DNA of 64,000 nucleotides from Phycisphaerae bacterium (GTDB lineage Bacteria; Planctomycetota; Phycisphaerae; SM23-33): NCBI GenBank assembly GCA_016782885.1, contig JADHXQ010000005.1, positions 1 to 64,000 of the forward strand, read 5' to 3'. Shown piece by piece: positions 8,871 to 19,927 of this stretch (position 1 is its first letter; each line of letters starts with the position of its first letter). The notes under the pieces were generated by a model. It saw only the letters and a program-made list of their open reading frames with translations, ran no database searches and was not told where the DNA came from. The position numbers and the translations under genes were made by a program.

Positions 8871-10085
8871 TTATTTTACCGCGGCGAGGGCCTGGTCGAG
8901 ATCGGCGATGAGATCGTCGGCATCCTCGAGTCCGACGCTGAAACGCAGGAAGCCTTCTCCAACGTCTTCGGGATAGTTGAGCACGCCTAGTTCAGGATGG
9001 TCGCCCGCCTGCGGGTAGAACTGGATCAGGCTCTCGGTGTGCCCGAGACAGACAGCATGGCTTACGATCTTCATGCTCTTGAGGAAGTCGAAATACTTCA
9101 TGGGGTCGTCGGTCTTGATACCAAAGTTGATCATGGCGCTGAAATCCGACATTTGCTTTTTTGCGATTTCGTGCTGGGGGTGACTCTCCAGACCGGGATA
9201 CCTGATGAACTTCACCTTCGGGTGAGATTCCAGGAATCGGGCCAGTTTCATGGCGTTGGTGCTGTGCCTTGCCATTCGCAGGGGCAGCGTTTCGATACTG
9301 CGCGATATGAGCCACGCGTTGAACGGACTGATCGACGCGCCGAGATGCACGGTGGCGGCGTTCTGGATCTTCCTGATCAAGTCCGTCGGGCCGATGACCG
9401 CGCCGCCCATACCGTCACCGTGCCCGTTGATGTACTTCGTCAGGCTGTGTATCACGAGATCGGCGCCGAGTTCGATCGGGCGCTGGGTCACCAGGCCGGA
9501 AAACGTGCTGTCTACGGTGAACAGTGCGCCTCCCTGGTGGGCAATTTCGCCAACCGCCGCAATGTCGCTCACGTGCGTGGTGGGATTCGCGGGCGTCTCG
9601 ATGTGGACAATCTTTGTCTTCGGCTCGATCGCTTCTCTTACGGCGTCAAGATCCGTAGTATCCACCAGAGTCAACCGGACGCCAAAACGCTTGCTGAGAT
9701 GTTCTTCCAGAAACTCGTGGACGCCGATATAGCACAACCGTGATGAAACGACGTGATCGCCGGCGCTGAGCAGGGAGAAAAACACCCCTGCAAGAGCTGC
9801 CACCCCGCTGGCGAATACCTGGCAGTCTTCTCCGCCTTCCAGCGCGGCGAGGCGTTCTTCGAGGTAGCGGGCGCTGGGATGGCGCAAGCGCGGATAATTA
9901 AAGCTATGGGAGATATCCCAGTCGAAAGCATCGGGCAGCTGGGCCAGGTTGTCGGCGAGCTTGAAGCTGTTGCCAAGAACGATAGGGCGTTTGAGGACGT
10001 TGGTCTCCCGATCCACCGCCATCCCGGAATGAATGCAGCGGGTGTCGAATCCCAGTTTGCGTTTTTCCGCTTCGCTCATACTCAT
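8871..10085 (-). CDS. Cys/Met-metabolism PLP enzyme (cystathionine gamma-synthase/lyase or methionine gamma-lyase type)
   Basis: CIHSGMAVD, NYPRLRHPSARYLEERLAALEGGEDCQVFASGVAA, HSLTKYINGHGDGMGG (PLP Lys). Confidence 0.88.
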   Translation of the reverse strand: MSMSEAEKRKLGFDTRCIHSGMAVDRETNVLKRPIVLGNSFKLADNLAQLPDAFDWDISHSFNYPRLRHPSARYLEERLAALEGGEDCQVFASGVAALAGVFFSLLSAGDHVVSSRLCYIGVHEFLEEHLSKRFGVRLTLVDTTDLDAVREAIEPKTKIVHIETPANPTTHVSDIAAVGEIAHQGGALFTVDSTFSGLVTQRPIELGADLVIHSLTKYINGHGDGMGGAVIGPTDLIRKIQNAATVHLGASISPFNAWLISRSIETLPLRMARHSTNAMKLARFLESHPKVKFIRYPGLESHPQHEIAKKQMSDFSAMINFGIKTDDPMKYFDFLKSMKIVSHAVCLGHTESLIQFYPQAGDHPELGVLNYPEDVGEGFLRFSVGLEDADDLIADLDQALAAVK

Positions 10086-11656
10086 GATGCTCTCCGTTGT
10101 TTCTCAGTTGTCGGGCGCCCCTTTTCGTCGTAGCCGTTCTTGAACGCGTCATATTTCTTCGGATTCCACGCCACCACGATCACACAGATTGTGGCGCCGA
10201 TGCACAGGAACAAGGCGGGCAGTCCGCCCAGGTTCGAAAGCATTCTTATACCGTCAAGATGGGCGAAGCATATCATCACCCAGGCTATCATGCCTATCAG
10301 GGCGCCCCAGACGATTTTGATTAGTATACCGGGTTCGGGACTGTCGGGGGAAATACCCGTGGAACTCAACCCGCCCATCGCCGAGGTATTGGAATCGGCG
10401 GCGGTCACAAAGGACAGGAACGCCGTAATGAGAAACGCCGGCACCAATAACCATGGCAGCGGGAAGTGAGAAAGGAGGGCGTACAGTACGCCTTCGGGCC
10501 CTCCTTCATTAAGGGCTTCGACCAGGCGGGCGCCCTCAGAGAGTTCCATGTGTATGGCGGTGCTTCCGAAGACGACCATCCAGATGCTGGAAAACACAGC
10601 CGGCAGAACCAGGTTGAAGACTATGAAGGAGCGGACGGAGTGGCCGTACGATATCCGGCCGAGAAACGCCACACTTATCGGCGCCCAGGCGAACCAGTTG
10701 GCCCAGTAGAATATGGTCCACTTGTTCGCCCAGGGGTCGTCGGTGGTGGCGGTCCAGAAGTTTCTCCGCACGAAATCTCCCGCGAAGTGGACAAACGACC
10801 TGGCGCCGTCGAGAAGGATGTGCTTTGTGGGACCAAACGCGAATATGAAAATCAACAGGCCAATCAGGAAGACGGTGTTGATATTGGAAAGGACTCGAAT
10901 GCCCTTCATGAGTCCGGTTATTGCCGAAACAATGAATGTGCCGACAATCGCAATCGTAATAATCGCCAGAAGCATATCCGACGGGCGTCCGGCGATATCG
11001 AAAACATGATGTATTCCTCCGCCGAGCAGCATCATCGCCGCGCCGAGCGAGCCGGCCATACCCGCGACCAGGGCGTAAAGACAAATCGCATCGATGATCT
11101 GACCGATGTGTCCTTCACCACGCCGTCCCAGCAGCGGCGAAAGAGGCGAGCCCAGGCTGAAGGGCTTTTTCATATTGTAATAGGCGAAGGCAAACATCAA
11201 TCCGGTGATGGTGTAAATGGCGTAAGGGGTACACGTCCAATGCAGGAGGATGGTGTCCATGGCAAAAACGGCTGCTGCGGGGCTGTTGGGTGCTATGCCC
11301 AGGCTCCTGGGCGGGTCGCTCAACATGAACATCGGCTCGGCGGTGGCCCAGAACAGAATACCGATGGCTATTGTGGTGCAGAGGGTGATGGTGAACCAAC
11401 GCCATTTGGTCAGCAGCGGTTTGGCGTCAGGCCCGCCGATAATGACGCGCCCAAACGGGCAGAAATAGATGACCGCACAAGTCAGCAGCATCAGAAACGG
11501 CGTCAGGGCAAAGACCTGGCCGAACGTGCTGAGCACCCACCCATAGGCATTGGTCAGAACCGAGGTGAAAAGCTCCTTGTTGATGAAGTTCAGCACAACC
11601 ACCGCCCCCAGCAGCCCGAACGGCGGTAGAAAGACCAGAGGCTTTATCTTCTTCAT
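10082..11656 (-). CDS. BCCT-family transporter
   Basis: Multi-TM; WTIFYWANWFAWAPISVAFLGRISYGHSVRSF BCCT signature; 4-nt ATGA overlap with the downstream PLP gene. Confidence 0.85.
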   Translation of the reverse strand: MKKIKPLVFLPPFGLLGAVVVLNFINKELFTSVLTNAYGWVLSTFGQVFALTPFLMLLTCAVIYFCPFGRVIIGGPDAKPLLTKWRWFTITLCTTIAIGILFWATAEPMFMLSDPPRSLGIAPNSPAAAVFAMDTILLHWTCTPYAIYTITGLMFAFAYYNMKKPFSLGSPLSPLLGRRGEGHIGQIIDAICLYALVAGMAGSLGAAMMLLGGGIHHVFDIAGRPSDMLLAIITIAIVGTFIVSAITGLMKGIRVLSNINTVFLIGLLIFIFAFGPTKHILLDGARSFVHFAGDFVRRNFWTATTDDPWANKWTIFYWANWFAWAPISVAFLGRISYGHSVRSFIVFNLVLPAVFSSIWMVVFGSTAIHMELSEGARLVEALNEGGPEGVLYALLSHFPLPWLLVPAFLITAFLSFVTAADSNTSAMGGLSSTGISPDSPEPGILIKIVWGALIGMIAWVMICFAHLDGIRMLSNLGGLPALFLCIGATICVIVVAWNPKKYDAFKNGYDEKGRPTTEKQRRAS

Positions 11657-11667
11657 CGAGCGGTCCC

Positions 11668-12930
11668 TTACTGTCTTGCGCTTAAAACTTCTTTCTCGTA
11701 TTTGCGTACATCATCCAACCATGCCGCACCGGCAGGAACGCACTTTCGCTCGCAATAGTAATCCCATACCGCGCCAAAAGGCATCGTCTTCAATTCTTCG
11801 ATCAACGCCAACCGCCCGGTATAGTCTCCCCCGCGCTCCATCTCGCGCAGCTTATCCGAAGGTTCCAGCATCGCCAGCAGCAGGGCCTTGAGCATGTTGC
11901 GAGTTCCAATCGTCCAGGCGGCTACCCTGTTGATGCTTGCGTCAAAGTAATCGAGCCCGATATGCGTTCGATCGAGATAGTCGCCCCTTACAAGTTCCTC
12001 GGCGATAGCTCGCAGTTCGTCGGAGAGCGTCACCACGTGATCGCTGTCCCAGCGGACCCCTCGGCTTACGTGGAGAAGGATCTCGTCGACGAACGTCAGA
12101 ACCGATGAAATCTTGTCGGATATCACTTCTGTGGGATGAAAGTGGCCGGAATCCAGACAGAGCAATTTATGGTTCGCGATGGCATAGCCCAGGCAGAATT
12201 CATGCGAACCGACAACGTAGCTCTCAGATCCGATCCCGAACAATTTGCTTTCCACGGCGTCAAGATTGTGTTTCGGGTCAAGTTTTTCACTGAAGATATC
12301 ATCAAGCGCCGCCTTGAACCGCCGGCGCGGCGCCTTGCGGTCAACCGGGGTGTCCTTGTACCCGTCCGGAATCCAAACGTTGGTCACACAGGGGCTGCCC
12401 AGCGCCTCGCCCATGGCCGCCCCAATCCTGCGACATGCCTTGGCGTGGTCTATCCAGAACTTGCGGATCCCGTCATCGGCATGGCTGAGCGTGAACCCGC
12501 TGTCGGCGTTGGGGTGCGAGAAGAATGATCCGTTAAAATCCATTCCCATTCCGCTGGACTTAGCCCAGTCGATCCACCTGGAAAAATGCTCCGGTTCGAG
12601 CGAGTCGCGCTGGACGCGCTTATCGCCGGTCTCGGCGTATATCGCGTGCAGGTTCAACCGGTGATTCCCGGGAATAAGGCTCATCGCCTTATCCAGATCG
12701 GCGCGCAGCTCATCGGCCGTGCGGGCCTTGCCGGGGTAATTTCCGGTCGCCTGAATCCCGCCGCCGCTCAGAACGGCATCGGGGGTCTCGAAACCGCCGA
12801 CGTCATCACCCTGCCAGCAATGCAGACTCACCGGCGCCTCTGCGAGTCTCGCAATGGCACTGTCTGCATCAACACCCAGTTCAGCATATCTTTCGGTCGC
12901 CAGGCTATAAGTTTTTTCTATATTGCTCAT
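11668..12930 (-). CDS. rhaA: L-rhamnose isomerase
   Basis: [49 protein letters not shown]. Confidence 0.92.
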   Translation of the reverse strand: MSNIEKTYSLATERYAELGVDADSAIARLAEAPVSLHCWQGDDVGGFETPDAVLSGGGIQATGNYPGKARTADELRADLDKAMSLIPGNHRLNLHAIYAETGDKRVQRDSLEPEHFSRWIDWAKSSGMGMDFNGSFFSHPNADSGFTLSHADDGIRKFWIDHAKACRRIGAAMGEALGSPCVTNVWIPDGYKDTPVDRKAPRRRFKAALDDIFSEKLDPKHNLDAVESKLFGIGSESYVVGSHEFCLGYAIANHKLLCLDSGHFHPTEVISDKISSVLTFVDEILLHVSRGVRWDSDHVVTLSDELRAIAEELVRGDYLDRTHIGLDYFDASINRVAAWTIGTRNMLKALLLAMLEPSDKLREMERGGDYTGRLALIEELKTMPFGAVWDYYCERKCVPAGAAWLDDVRKYEKEVLSARQ

Positions 12931-12941
12931 CGCATTACTCT

Positions 12942-15900
12942 CTAATTTCCAGATTTACCGAAACACACAAGCGATCCATCCTGCAGCGAAATATAAATCC
13001 GGTTTTGGGCTGCAATCATACCGTCAAAAACCGGGGAAGAGTCCAATTTGTATTCAGCTATCGTTTTTCCATCAGTTGCCGAAACCCGCCAGAGCACGCC
13101 TCCCTGTTTTCCCAGGAACGCCGCTTCGATCTTGTCGGGAGCCTTGAGTTCGAGGCTGCGGCTCCTGGATTCGGTCGGTTCGGGCGGTCCGGCGAGGAAC
13201 AGGTCCTTATCCGCCAGCACGAGCGCCCGGACAAAAACAGGCATAGGCCGGCTCCAGCGATAACGATGCAGACTCGGCGCGCCGTGCTGCCTGTCGCGCT
13301 TGGTCACTTTCAGTCCGAGTGCGTTACCCGATCTGGCGCCGCGAAGGTGCTGGTTCTTTCGATGGCTGGGCAGCGATGTGAAGGCTTTTCGCTCGGCGGC
13401 GAACAAGCGATACGTTTCTCCTCCGCGAATCTGTCCTGCCATTCCGCCTGGATACTTGTCTCTTCCGTAGCCGAACACCGTCTCGGCGCCCAATGAGAGG
13501 ATCCGGCCGGATGGGACCATGTTGCCCACTCGCGGCCAGATCTGCCATCCGGATTCATTCACGGGAGGCATGCATACGGCGTCCGATCCGAAGATCCAAT
13601 ACGAGCGATGCCACCAGGCATCGTCAAGGAATCCGGTGGGTGCGAACAGATGCGGCGGACCGGTTTGCAGATCGTCGCCGGTCTTGAAGTCAATCTTCAA
13701 GTGTCGCATGTACACCGACCCTCCCGAGACCGCCAGGACGTCGTTCAACACGCCGCGAAGATCCACCCCGCCGGGCGGCTGGTCGCCGGTTTTCGGGTCG
13801 GGGCTGTGTATGACCGTTTCCGAAAGCTTCTTCCCGGTCGCCGGATCGAGGCGGTAAACGTAAATACCGCCGTCCAGATATGACGAGCGCCCCGCGGCGG
13901 CGACTATAGCGCCGTTGTCGATCAGCACGCTTCCATGAACCGGCCAGGCCGATTCGATCTGCCCTCGGACTACGACCATGCGATCGGCCGGAGCGCCGCG
14001 GAACCGCCAGACCATCGCTCCGTCGGTCTGGCGCAGGCAGTAAACCCATCCGTCTGCCGAGCCGAAGATGACCGTGCTGTTGTGAATCGTCGGCGGCGAA
14101 TCGACGCGTCCGCCGGCGGTGTACGACCAGAGCGGTTTACCGCTCGCGGCGTCAAGGGTGTGGATCGTATGGGCGTTAATTTCGGCGACGAAGATTTTCC
14201 CGTGGCTCACAACCGGGCTTGACAACCGTCCGCCGATCTTTGTTCTCCACGCCTGCCGGATATCTTTGGGCAGGGGGGTGGGGCTTTGTCCGCTTCGCTG
14301 ACTATCGTGCCTAAACGTCGGCCAGTCTTCGGAAAGTTCGGCGCTGTTTTTTGGCGGGTCGACGCCGGTTTCAAGTCGCACGTCATCTTCTTTCGCGATT
14401 TTCGGTTCGCTGCGCGACGAGGCGAGTGCGAACATGCCTTTCAGCATCGTCTTGATATTGCAGGCGCAGGAATGCGGCGGGGCGTAGAGCAGTCCGTTTG
14501 CGGGCATGATTCCGTACTGGCAAGTGCCTCGCACCCAGTGGTTCGGGTTGATTTTGCCCGACTTGACGTTAATGAACTCGACTCCCGAGCGGCTGGACAT
14601 GATGAACCGGCTCGTTGCTTTCGGTCGGTAGCAGCGATGGTGCGCCAGCGTTGCGTAGTCCCATGCCTTCTTCGTGTTGATGGTCTTTTTCCGCTTCCCG
14701 GTTTTGGCGTCCAGACCTTCCCCGAAATCGGCGCTGCCCCGGCTGCGCGTATAACCGCGCCACACGAGATCGTCGATCACGAAGATGTCAGGCGGACTGG
14801 CGAATCCCGCTGCCGATGAACAGTTCCACAGGGCCTTGCCGTCGTCGATCGAAAACGCCGACATTTTGCGGAAGTCGGCGACATATACGATGCCTTTGTG
14901 AGCCACCAGCGTGGGCGACGCCCAGCGCCACTCGTGAGGCCGGGCAGCCAACCGGCAGGGATGCGCTATGCTCCATTTCTCGTCACCCGATTTCAATTTC
15001 AGGCACACGAGTTGTTCCTTTGTCTGGTACAGCAACGAATCGCCCGAGACCACCAGCGGAAGAAACGTCTCGACGCTGACTTCCTTGCGCCAGAGGATAT
15101 CCCCGGTTTTCCGGTTGGCGGCCAGGATTACTCGGCGCGCCGAATCTTGGTCCCCCCGGCGTTTCATGTGAATCGCCTCCTGACTCGTTCCCAGCAGCAT
15201 GACCAGGGCCTGACCGGTATTGATGATCTGTCGCGCGGGCGCCGAGCCCTTGTAAGTTGTCAGGGTTTTTCCGGTCGCCGCGTCCAGCGCGGTTACCGGT
15301 TGGTCCAGGCCCAGGGTCGCGTACACGCGGTCGCCGTTGGCGACGAGCTTGAACGGCAGGTCAGCCGGTCCGGAGCGAAATCCGTGCAGATGGTCGGTCC
15401 ATTTGTCGATCGTTCGTTTCCACAGGATTACCCCGCTGAAGGCGTCTCTTGCGACGAGTTTCCATCTCGGCGGTATGCGGATGTCGGACCTAAGGCCCTC
15501 GTCGATCACGTAAAAGACCCGCCCGGCGGACGTCACCATGGCGCTGACGCTTGCCAACTGCTCGTGGCTCCGCGCGAATTTCGGAAACCCGATCCATTGC
15601 ACGTGCCTGGGCAGGCCGACCCGGATATCTTGTGCCACGGCGTTGTTGTCCGGTCCGTGCAGGTAGTGTGTCCATTCGTCGATATCCCCGGGCCACGGTT
15701 TGCTGATCTTCTTCCATGTCCCGCCCGACTTGATCAAAGCTACTCCGAGAGGCGCCAGTACACGCGTCACCTCGCTCATGGGAACATTACCGAGATCCTC
15801 GGCGACCACGAGGTTCACGAGGTTATCGGCGTAGGGGAGATATTTCTTGTCCCTGTCCCAATGCCGGACCGATACCGCGCCGTATAGGTTGAGCTGCCAG

Positions 15901-16139
15901 ATATGTTTGCGCGCCTCATCGGTTTGCTCGCGCCGGGGATACAGCCCGTGTACGACAAAACGGTCATCGGCCCGCAGCTCAGCGGTGAACTTCCCGTCGC
16001 CAGACCCCAGATGCACAACCAGACCGCCCCGGACGCCGCTTTCTTTGATGATGTCTCGAGCGGATTCGCCCGCCGCCGGACTCCGGGCGGTCAGCCCGCA
16101 GAGCGTCAATACGATGAATAGTCGTTTCATATTTTGCAT
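12942..16139 (-). CDS. Secreted fusion: class I methyltransferase-like N-terminus plus PQQ/WD-like beta-propeller
   Basis: N-terminal [15 protein letters not shown] (SAM motif I-like), then [15 protein letters not shown] and repeated propeller blades. Confidence 0.75.
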   Translation of the reverse strand: MQNMKRLFIVLTLCGLTARSPAAGESARDIIKESGVRGGLVVHLGSGDGKFTAELRADDRFVVHGLYPRREQTDEARKHIWQLNLYGAVSVRHWDRDKKYLPYADNLVNLVVAEDLGNVPMSEVTRVLAPLGVALIKSGGTWKKISKPWPGDIDEWTHYLHGPDNNAVAQDIRVGLPRHVQWIGFPKFARSHEQLASVSAMVTSAGRVFYVIDEGLRSDIRIPPRWKLVARDAFSGVILWKRTIDKWTDHLHGFRSGPADLPFKLVANGDRVYATLGLDQPVTALDAATGKTLTTYKGSAPARQIINTGQALVMLLGTSQEAIHMKRRGDQDSARRVILAANRKTGDILWRKEVSVETFLPLVVSGDSLLYQTKEQLVCLKLKSGDEKWSIAHPCRLAARPHEWRWASPTLVAHKGIVYVADFRKMSAFSIDDGKALWNCSSAAGFASPPDIFVIDDLVWRGYTRSRGSADFGEGLDAKTGKRKKTINTKKAWDYATLAHHRCYRPKATSRFIMSSRSGVEFINVKSGKINPNHWVRGTCQYGIMPANGLLYAPPHSCACNIKTMLKGMFALASSRSEPKIAKEDDVRLETGVDPPKNSAELSEDWPTFRHDSQRSGQSPTPLPKDIRQAWRTKIGGRLSSPVVSHGKIFVAEINAHTIHTLDAASGKPLWSYTAGGRVDSPPTIHNSTVIFGSADGWVYCLRQTDGAMVWRFRGAPADRMVVVRGQIESAWPVHGSVLIDNGAIVAAAGRSSYLDGGIYVYRLDPATGKKLSETVIHSPDPKTGDQPPGGVDLRGVLNDVLAVSGGSVYMRHLKIDFKTGDDLQTGPPHLFAPTGFLDDAWWHRSYWIFGSDAVCMPPVNESGWQIWPRVGNMVPSGRILSLGAETVFGYGRDKYPGGMAGQIRGGETYRLFAAERKAFTSLPSHRKNQHLRGARSGNALGLKVTKRDRQHGAPSLHRYRWSRPMPVFVRALVLADKDLFLAGPPEPTESRSRSLELKAPDKIEAAFLGKQGGVLWRVSATDGKTIAEYKLDSSPVFDGMIAAQNRIYISLQDGSLVCFGKSGN

Positions 16140-16175
16140 TCTAATTCCTGACCTCGCGCTGGCGCCATCGAATCG

Positions 16176-17462
16176 TTACTTGCCTGTCTGCAGTATCGCC
16201 AACCCACCCCGGTAGAATGTTCCCGCGACCGCTCCGGTCATCAGGCATGCGAGTGTCGCCGCCAGGAGTGCTCGCGGACCTACCGCGGCGAGGTCCTTTC
16301 TTCGCTCGGGGACCAGGGCGGAAATTCCGCCCACGAAAATCGCCATCGACGCCACGTGAGCGAATCCGCATAACGAATAGGCAAGCACCACCACCGTCCG
16401 CGGGTTCTTGATCAACCGTGAGTCGATGGCGGCTTTCAGGTTTATGTAGGCGGGGATCTCGGTGACTACCGCCCGCTCGCCGAGCAGTCTGCCCGCCTGC
16501 ATCGCGTCTTCGGGCGGGATACCGATCAGCACCGCAAACGGCCACATTATGTACGCCAAGGCGCCCTGCAGCGACAGTTGGATATCGTTACCGCTCCATT
16601 GGCCCACGTGCCATCCGACCCCTCCGAGAATCAGATTGATCACGCCGACGAGGCCCAGGAACGCGATCAGCAGGGCGACGATGCCCACCAGCAGTTTCAC
16701 GCCCGCCATCGCGCCGGTGATGATCGCTTCGATCGCGCCGGACTGCTTTTCGTAATGCAGCTCGATGTGCTTGCCCATCGTCTCGGGCTGGTCGGTTTCG
16801 GGTACGAGTATCTTCGAGAGCACGATGGCCGCCGGCGCCGACAGGACAGACGCCGAGATCAGGTGGGCGGCGATCATGGGGAATGATTCCTGCAGGAACC
16901 CGACGTAGATGAAGAGCGTGGTGGCCGCTACGGTCGCCATCCCGGCCGCCAGGATCGTGGTCAGCTCCGATCGCGTCATTTTCGCCAGGTGCGGGCGCAC
17001 GGCGGTGGCCGATTCGACGCCGACGAAGATGTTGGCCGCCACGCAGAGGCTCTCGGCGCCGCTGATTCGCATCAGGCGCGTGAACACCCACGCGAACGCG
17101 CGGATCAACATCGGCATGATGCGCCAGTAGTACAGCAGCGACATGAGCGCCGAGAAGAATATCACCGCGGGCAGGGCGTGGATGCCCAGGATGAACCCGT
17201 TGGACGGTTCGGACAGCGGTCCGAACACGAACTTCGTGCCCTCCATCGCGGCGTTGAAGAAGCTGGTGACCGCGGCGCCGACGTGGTCGAACGCTCCGGT
17301 CCGCCCGAGGACGAGGAACACAAGCGCGCCCAGGCCAAGCTGGATGGCGAGGCCCCATACGATCACTCGGAAGTTTACGCGGCGGCGGTTGGTCGACAGT
17401 GCCCATGCGATGCCCATCAGGGCGAATATTCCGAGCAGGCTGATTAGATTGTAGTGGTCCAT
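16176..17462 (-). CDS. Concentrative nucleoside transporter (NupC/CNT family)
   Basis: GIHALPAVIFFSALMSLLYYWRIM, GVESATAVRPHLAKMTRSELTTILAAGMATVA; internal start MDHYN preferred with aaggaattg RBS. Confidence 0.88.
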   Translation of the reverse strand: MDHYNLISLLGIFALMGIAWALSTNRRRVNFRVIVWGLAIQLGLGALVFLVLGRTGAFDHVGAAVTSFFNAAMEGTKFVFGPLSEPSNGFILGIHALPAVIFFSALMSLLYYWRIMPMLIRAFAWVFTRLMRISGAESLCVAANIFVGVESATAVRPHLAKMTRSELTTILAAGMATVAATTLFIYVGFLQESFPMIAAHLISASVLSAPAAIVLSKILVPETDQPETMGKHIELHYEKQSGAIEAIITGAMAGVKLLVGIVALLIAFLGLVGVINLILGGVGWHVGQWSGNDIQLSLQGALAYIMWPFAVLIGIPPEDAMQAGRLLGERAVVTEIPAYINLKAAIDSRLIKNPRTVVVLAYSLCGFAHVASMAIFVGGISALVPERRKDLAAVGPRALLAATLACLMTGAVAGTFYRGGLAILQTGK

Positions 17463-17570
17463 GTGCAATTCCTTGTTGTCATGCATTATGGACTTGTTTG
17501 AGGCGGGTGGGTAAGAGTTTTTTCTTGCTGCCCGGCGGTCGTCCTGAGATAAGTGGGAGTGAGGTGAGCG

Positions 17571-18512
17571 ATGCGAGTTGTATTCTGCGGCAGTGGTGAT
17601 TTTGCGGTACCGTCTTTTCGGGCGGTTTGCGGCGGCGCCCACGAGCTTGTCGGCGTGCTGACCCAACCTGCGCGCCCGGCGGGCAGAGGGGGCAAGCTGC
17701 GCGACACTCCGATAGCGATCGCGGCGGCGGAGTTGTCCGTCGACGTGACGCCCTGCGAGAACATCAACTCAGACGAAACCGTCGCGATGCTCGATGCGCT
17801 CGGGGCGGACGTGATTGCGGTGGTCGACTTCGGGCAGATCATTCGCGCCGCCGCTCGCGGATGTGCCGCCCTGGACACGATCAACCTGCACGGTTCGTTG
17901 CTGCCCGCGCTGCGAGGAGCGGCGCCGGTGAACTGGGCGATCATCCGAGGATACACGACCACGGGCGTCACGACATTCTCGCTGGTCGATGAGGTGGACG
18001 CCGGCGCCATAATCGCCCAGATACAAACCGATATCGCCCAAAGCGAAACGGCCGAAAAACTCAAATTAAGACTAGCAGAGATGGGCGCCGAGTTGATGTG
18101 TCACACGCTCGACCTTCTCGCTTCGGGCGAGGCCCGGCGAACCGAACAGGACCACTCGCAGGCGACCTTTGCGCCCATGATGAAGAAGTCAGACGGTGTT
18201 ATTGACTGGTCGGCGGATGCGGAAAGTGTGAACCATTTGTTACATGGCGCATGGCCCTGGCCGGGCGGGCAGGCTGTGCTTAAGCGTAGTGACGGTAAGG
18301 AATACGCGGTTGTGATCGCCCGGGCGGAAGCCCTCCCGGGGCCTGTCACAGTTGCGCCTGGAACAGTGGATGACGAACTGTGCGTGGTTACCGGACGGGG
18401 GCGCGTGCGGATTCTCGAACTCAAGCCCGCGGGCAGGCGTTTGATGGCGTTCAGTGACTTCGCCAACGGGTATCGTCTGTCCGCGGGCGACAGATTTCTG
18501 TGGAGCAAATGA
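17571..18512 (+). CDS. fmt: Methionyl-tRNA formyltransferase
   Basis: MRVVFCGSGDFAVPSF, INLHGSLLPALRGAAPVNWAI. Confidence 0.93.
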   Translation: MRVVFCGSGDFAVPSFRAVCGGAHELVGVLTQPARPAGRGGKLRDTPIAIAAAELSVDVTPCENINSDETVAMLDALGADVIAVVDFGQIIRAAARGCAALDTINLHGSLLPALRGAAPVNWAIIRGYTTTGVTTFSLVDEVDAGAIIAQIQTDIAQSETAEKLKLRLAEMGAELMCHTLDLLASGEARRTEQDHSQATFAPMMKKSDGVIDWSADAESVNHLLHGAWPWPGGQAVLKRSDGKEYAVVIARAEALPGPVTVAPGTVDDELCVVTGRGRVRILELKPAGRRLMAFSDFANGYRLSAGDRFLWSK

Positions 18513-19894
18513 TGGCGGATACCGCCCCCCGCAAACTCCGGCCTCGCGCCGTCGCGCTCAAGGGGATTCGCGATCGTGCCGGGAACGTGATGGCTCACGT
18601 GGACCGTCTTTGCGGCGCGAGCGAGTTACGATCTGCCGACCGCGGGCTGGCGATGGAACTCGCCTCCGGAGTAGTCAAACGAAGGTCCACTCTCGCTGCG
18701 GTGCTCCGCCCTCTGCTCAGACGCCCGAAAAAGCGCCTGCCCGCGATCGTCAGCGATATTCTGCACGTGGGCTTGTACCAGGTCCTCTTCCTCGATCGCG
18801 TCCCGGCCCACGCGGCGGTCAACGAGACCGTCAAGCTCGCCCACGATGTGAGCCAGGGACGCCACGTCGGTCTGATCAACGGTGTGCTGCGTTCGGCGGT
18901 GCGGTTATATCCTGATCCGCTGGACGGCCCGCCGCCGCTCGGCGCCGAGATAATCCCCAAGAGCCCCAATGCGTACTACGCCGCCCCCCGCGCGATCTTT
19001 CCCGATCCGGCGAGCGACCCGGCGGGTTATCTCGCCGGGGCGTATTCCCTGCCGATCGAACTGGCCGCCAGATGGATCGACGAGTTCAAGGGCCTGGCGC
19101 CCGCATCCAGGATCGCCATGCACGCCAACTGCCGCGCGGCGATGACCGTCCGCCCCAACACGCTGAAGACCGATACCGCCGCACTGCTGGCGCGATTTGC
19201 CGAAGCGGAGATATCCGCTGTCCCGCACGCTAACGGTTTAAGCATAGTAGTTCACGATCGCGCCGAAGCTCTCGCAAGCGACATGTTCGCCGAGGGTCTG
19301 TTCCAGCCGCAGGACGCGACCGCCACCGCCGCAGGCCTCGCGGCGCATCCGTCGCCGGGGATGCGAGTGCTCGACACCTGCGCCGCGCCGGGGACCAAGA
19401 CCACGCACCTTGCCGAACTGATGAACAACAGCGGAGAGATCCTGGCCGTAGACGTTCCGCAGAAACTCGAACTCATAAAGACCAACTGCCTGAGAATGGG
19501 CATATCGATCGTCAGCACAATGTCGGCTTCACAGCTCGGCTCGCTCGATCCGCGGAGCTTCGACGTAGTTCTCGCCGACGTGCCCTGCAGCAACACCGGC
19601 GTCCTGGCCAGACGCCCCGAAGCGAGATGGCGATTCGATGTAAAGTCCCTTGCGACACTGACTGGCGATCAGCGTTTCCTGGCGACCGCGGCGGCCGCTT
19701 TCGTCAAACCCGGCGGGCGGTTGATTTACAGCACCTGCAGCCTCGAGGACGAAGAAGGCAGCCGGGTCGCCGCATACGTCGCCCGCAAGGCCGACACCCT
19801 CTCCCCGGTCAGCGAAAAACTCATCCTTCCGACCGGTGCGTCCGAGCCGACGCAATGGCGTGACGGCGGGTACCAGGCGATCTTCGAAGCCTGA
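18500..19894 (+). CDS. rsmB: 16S rRNA (cytosine-C5)-methyltransferase, RsmB-like
   Basis: NusB-like N-terminus; VLDTCAAPGTKTTHLAELM, DVPCSNTGVLARRPEARWR; overlaps the end of fmt. Confidence 0.88.
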   Translation: MEQMMADTAPRKLRPRAVALKGIRDRAGNVMAHVDRLCGASELRSADRGLAMELASGVVKRRSTLAAVLRPLLRRPKKRLPAIVSDILHVGLYQVLFLDRVPAHAAVNETVKLAHDVSQGRHVGLINGVLRSAVRLYPDPLDGPPPLGAEIIPKSPNAYYAAPRAIFPDPASDPAGYLAGAYSLPIELAARWIDEFKGLAPASRIAMHANCRAAMTVRPNTLKTDTAALLARFAEAEISAVPHANGLSIVVHDRAEALASDMFAEGLFQPQDATATAAGLAAHPSPGMRVLDTCAAPGTKTTHLAELMNNSGEILAVDVPQKLELIKTNCLRMGISIVSTMSASQLGSLDPRSFDVVLADVPCSNTGVLARRPEARWRFDVKSLATLTGDQRFLATAAAAFVKPGGRLIYSTCSLEDEEGSRVAAYVARKADTLSPVSEKLILPTGASEPTQWRDGGYQAIFEA

Positions 19895-19927
19895 CCGATT
19901 GCGAATCGCCGCCCGAGAAGTTACTCT

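Noticed and set aside
9753-10133. Other overlapping short ORFs throughout the track
   Set aside because: They sit in alternative frames of well-supported genes and lack RBS, domains or conservation clues.
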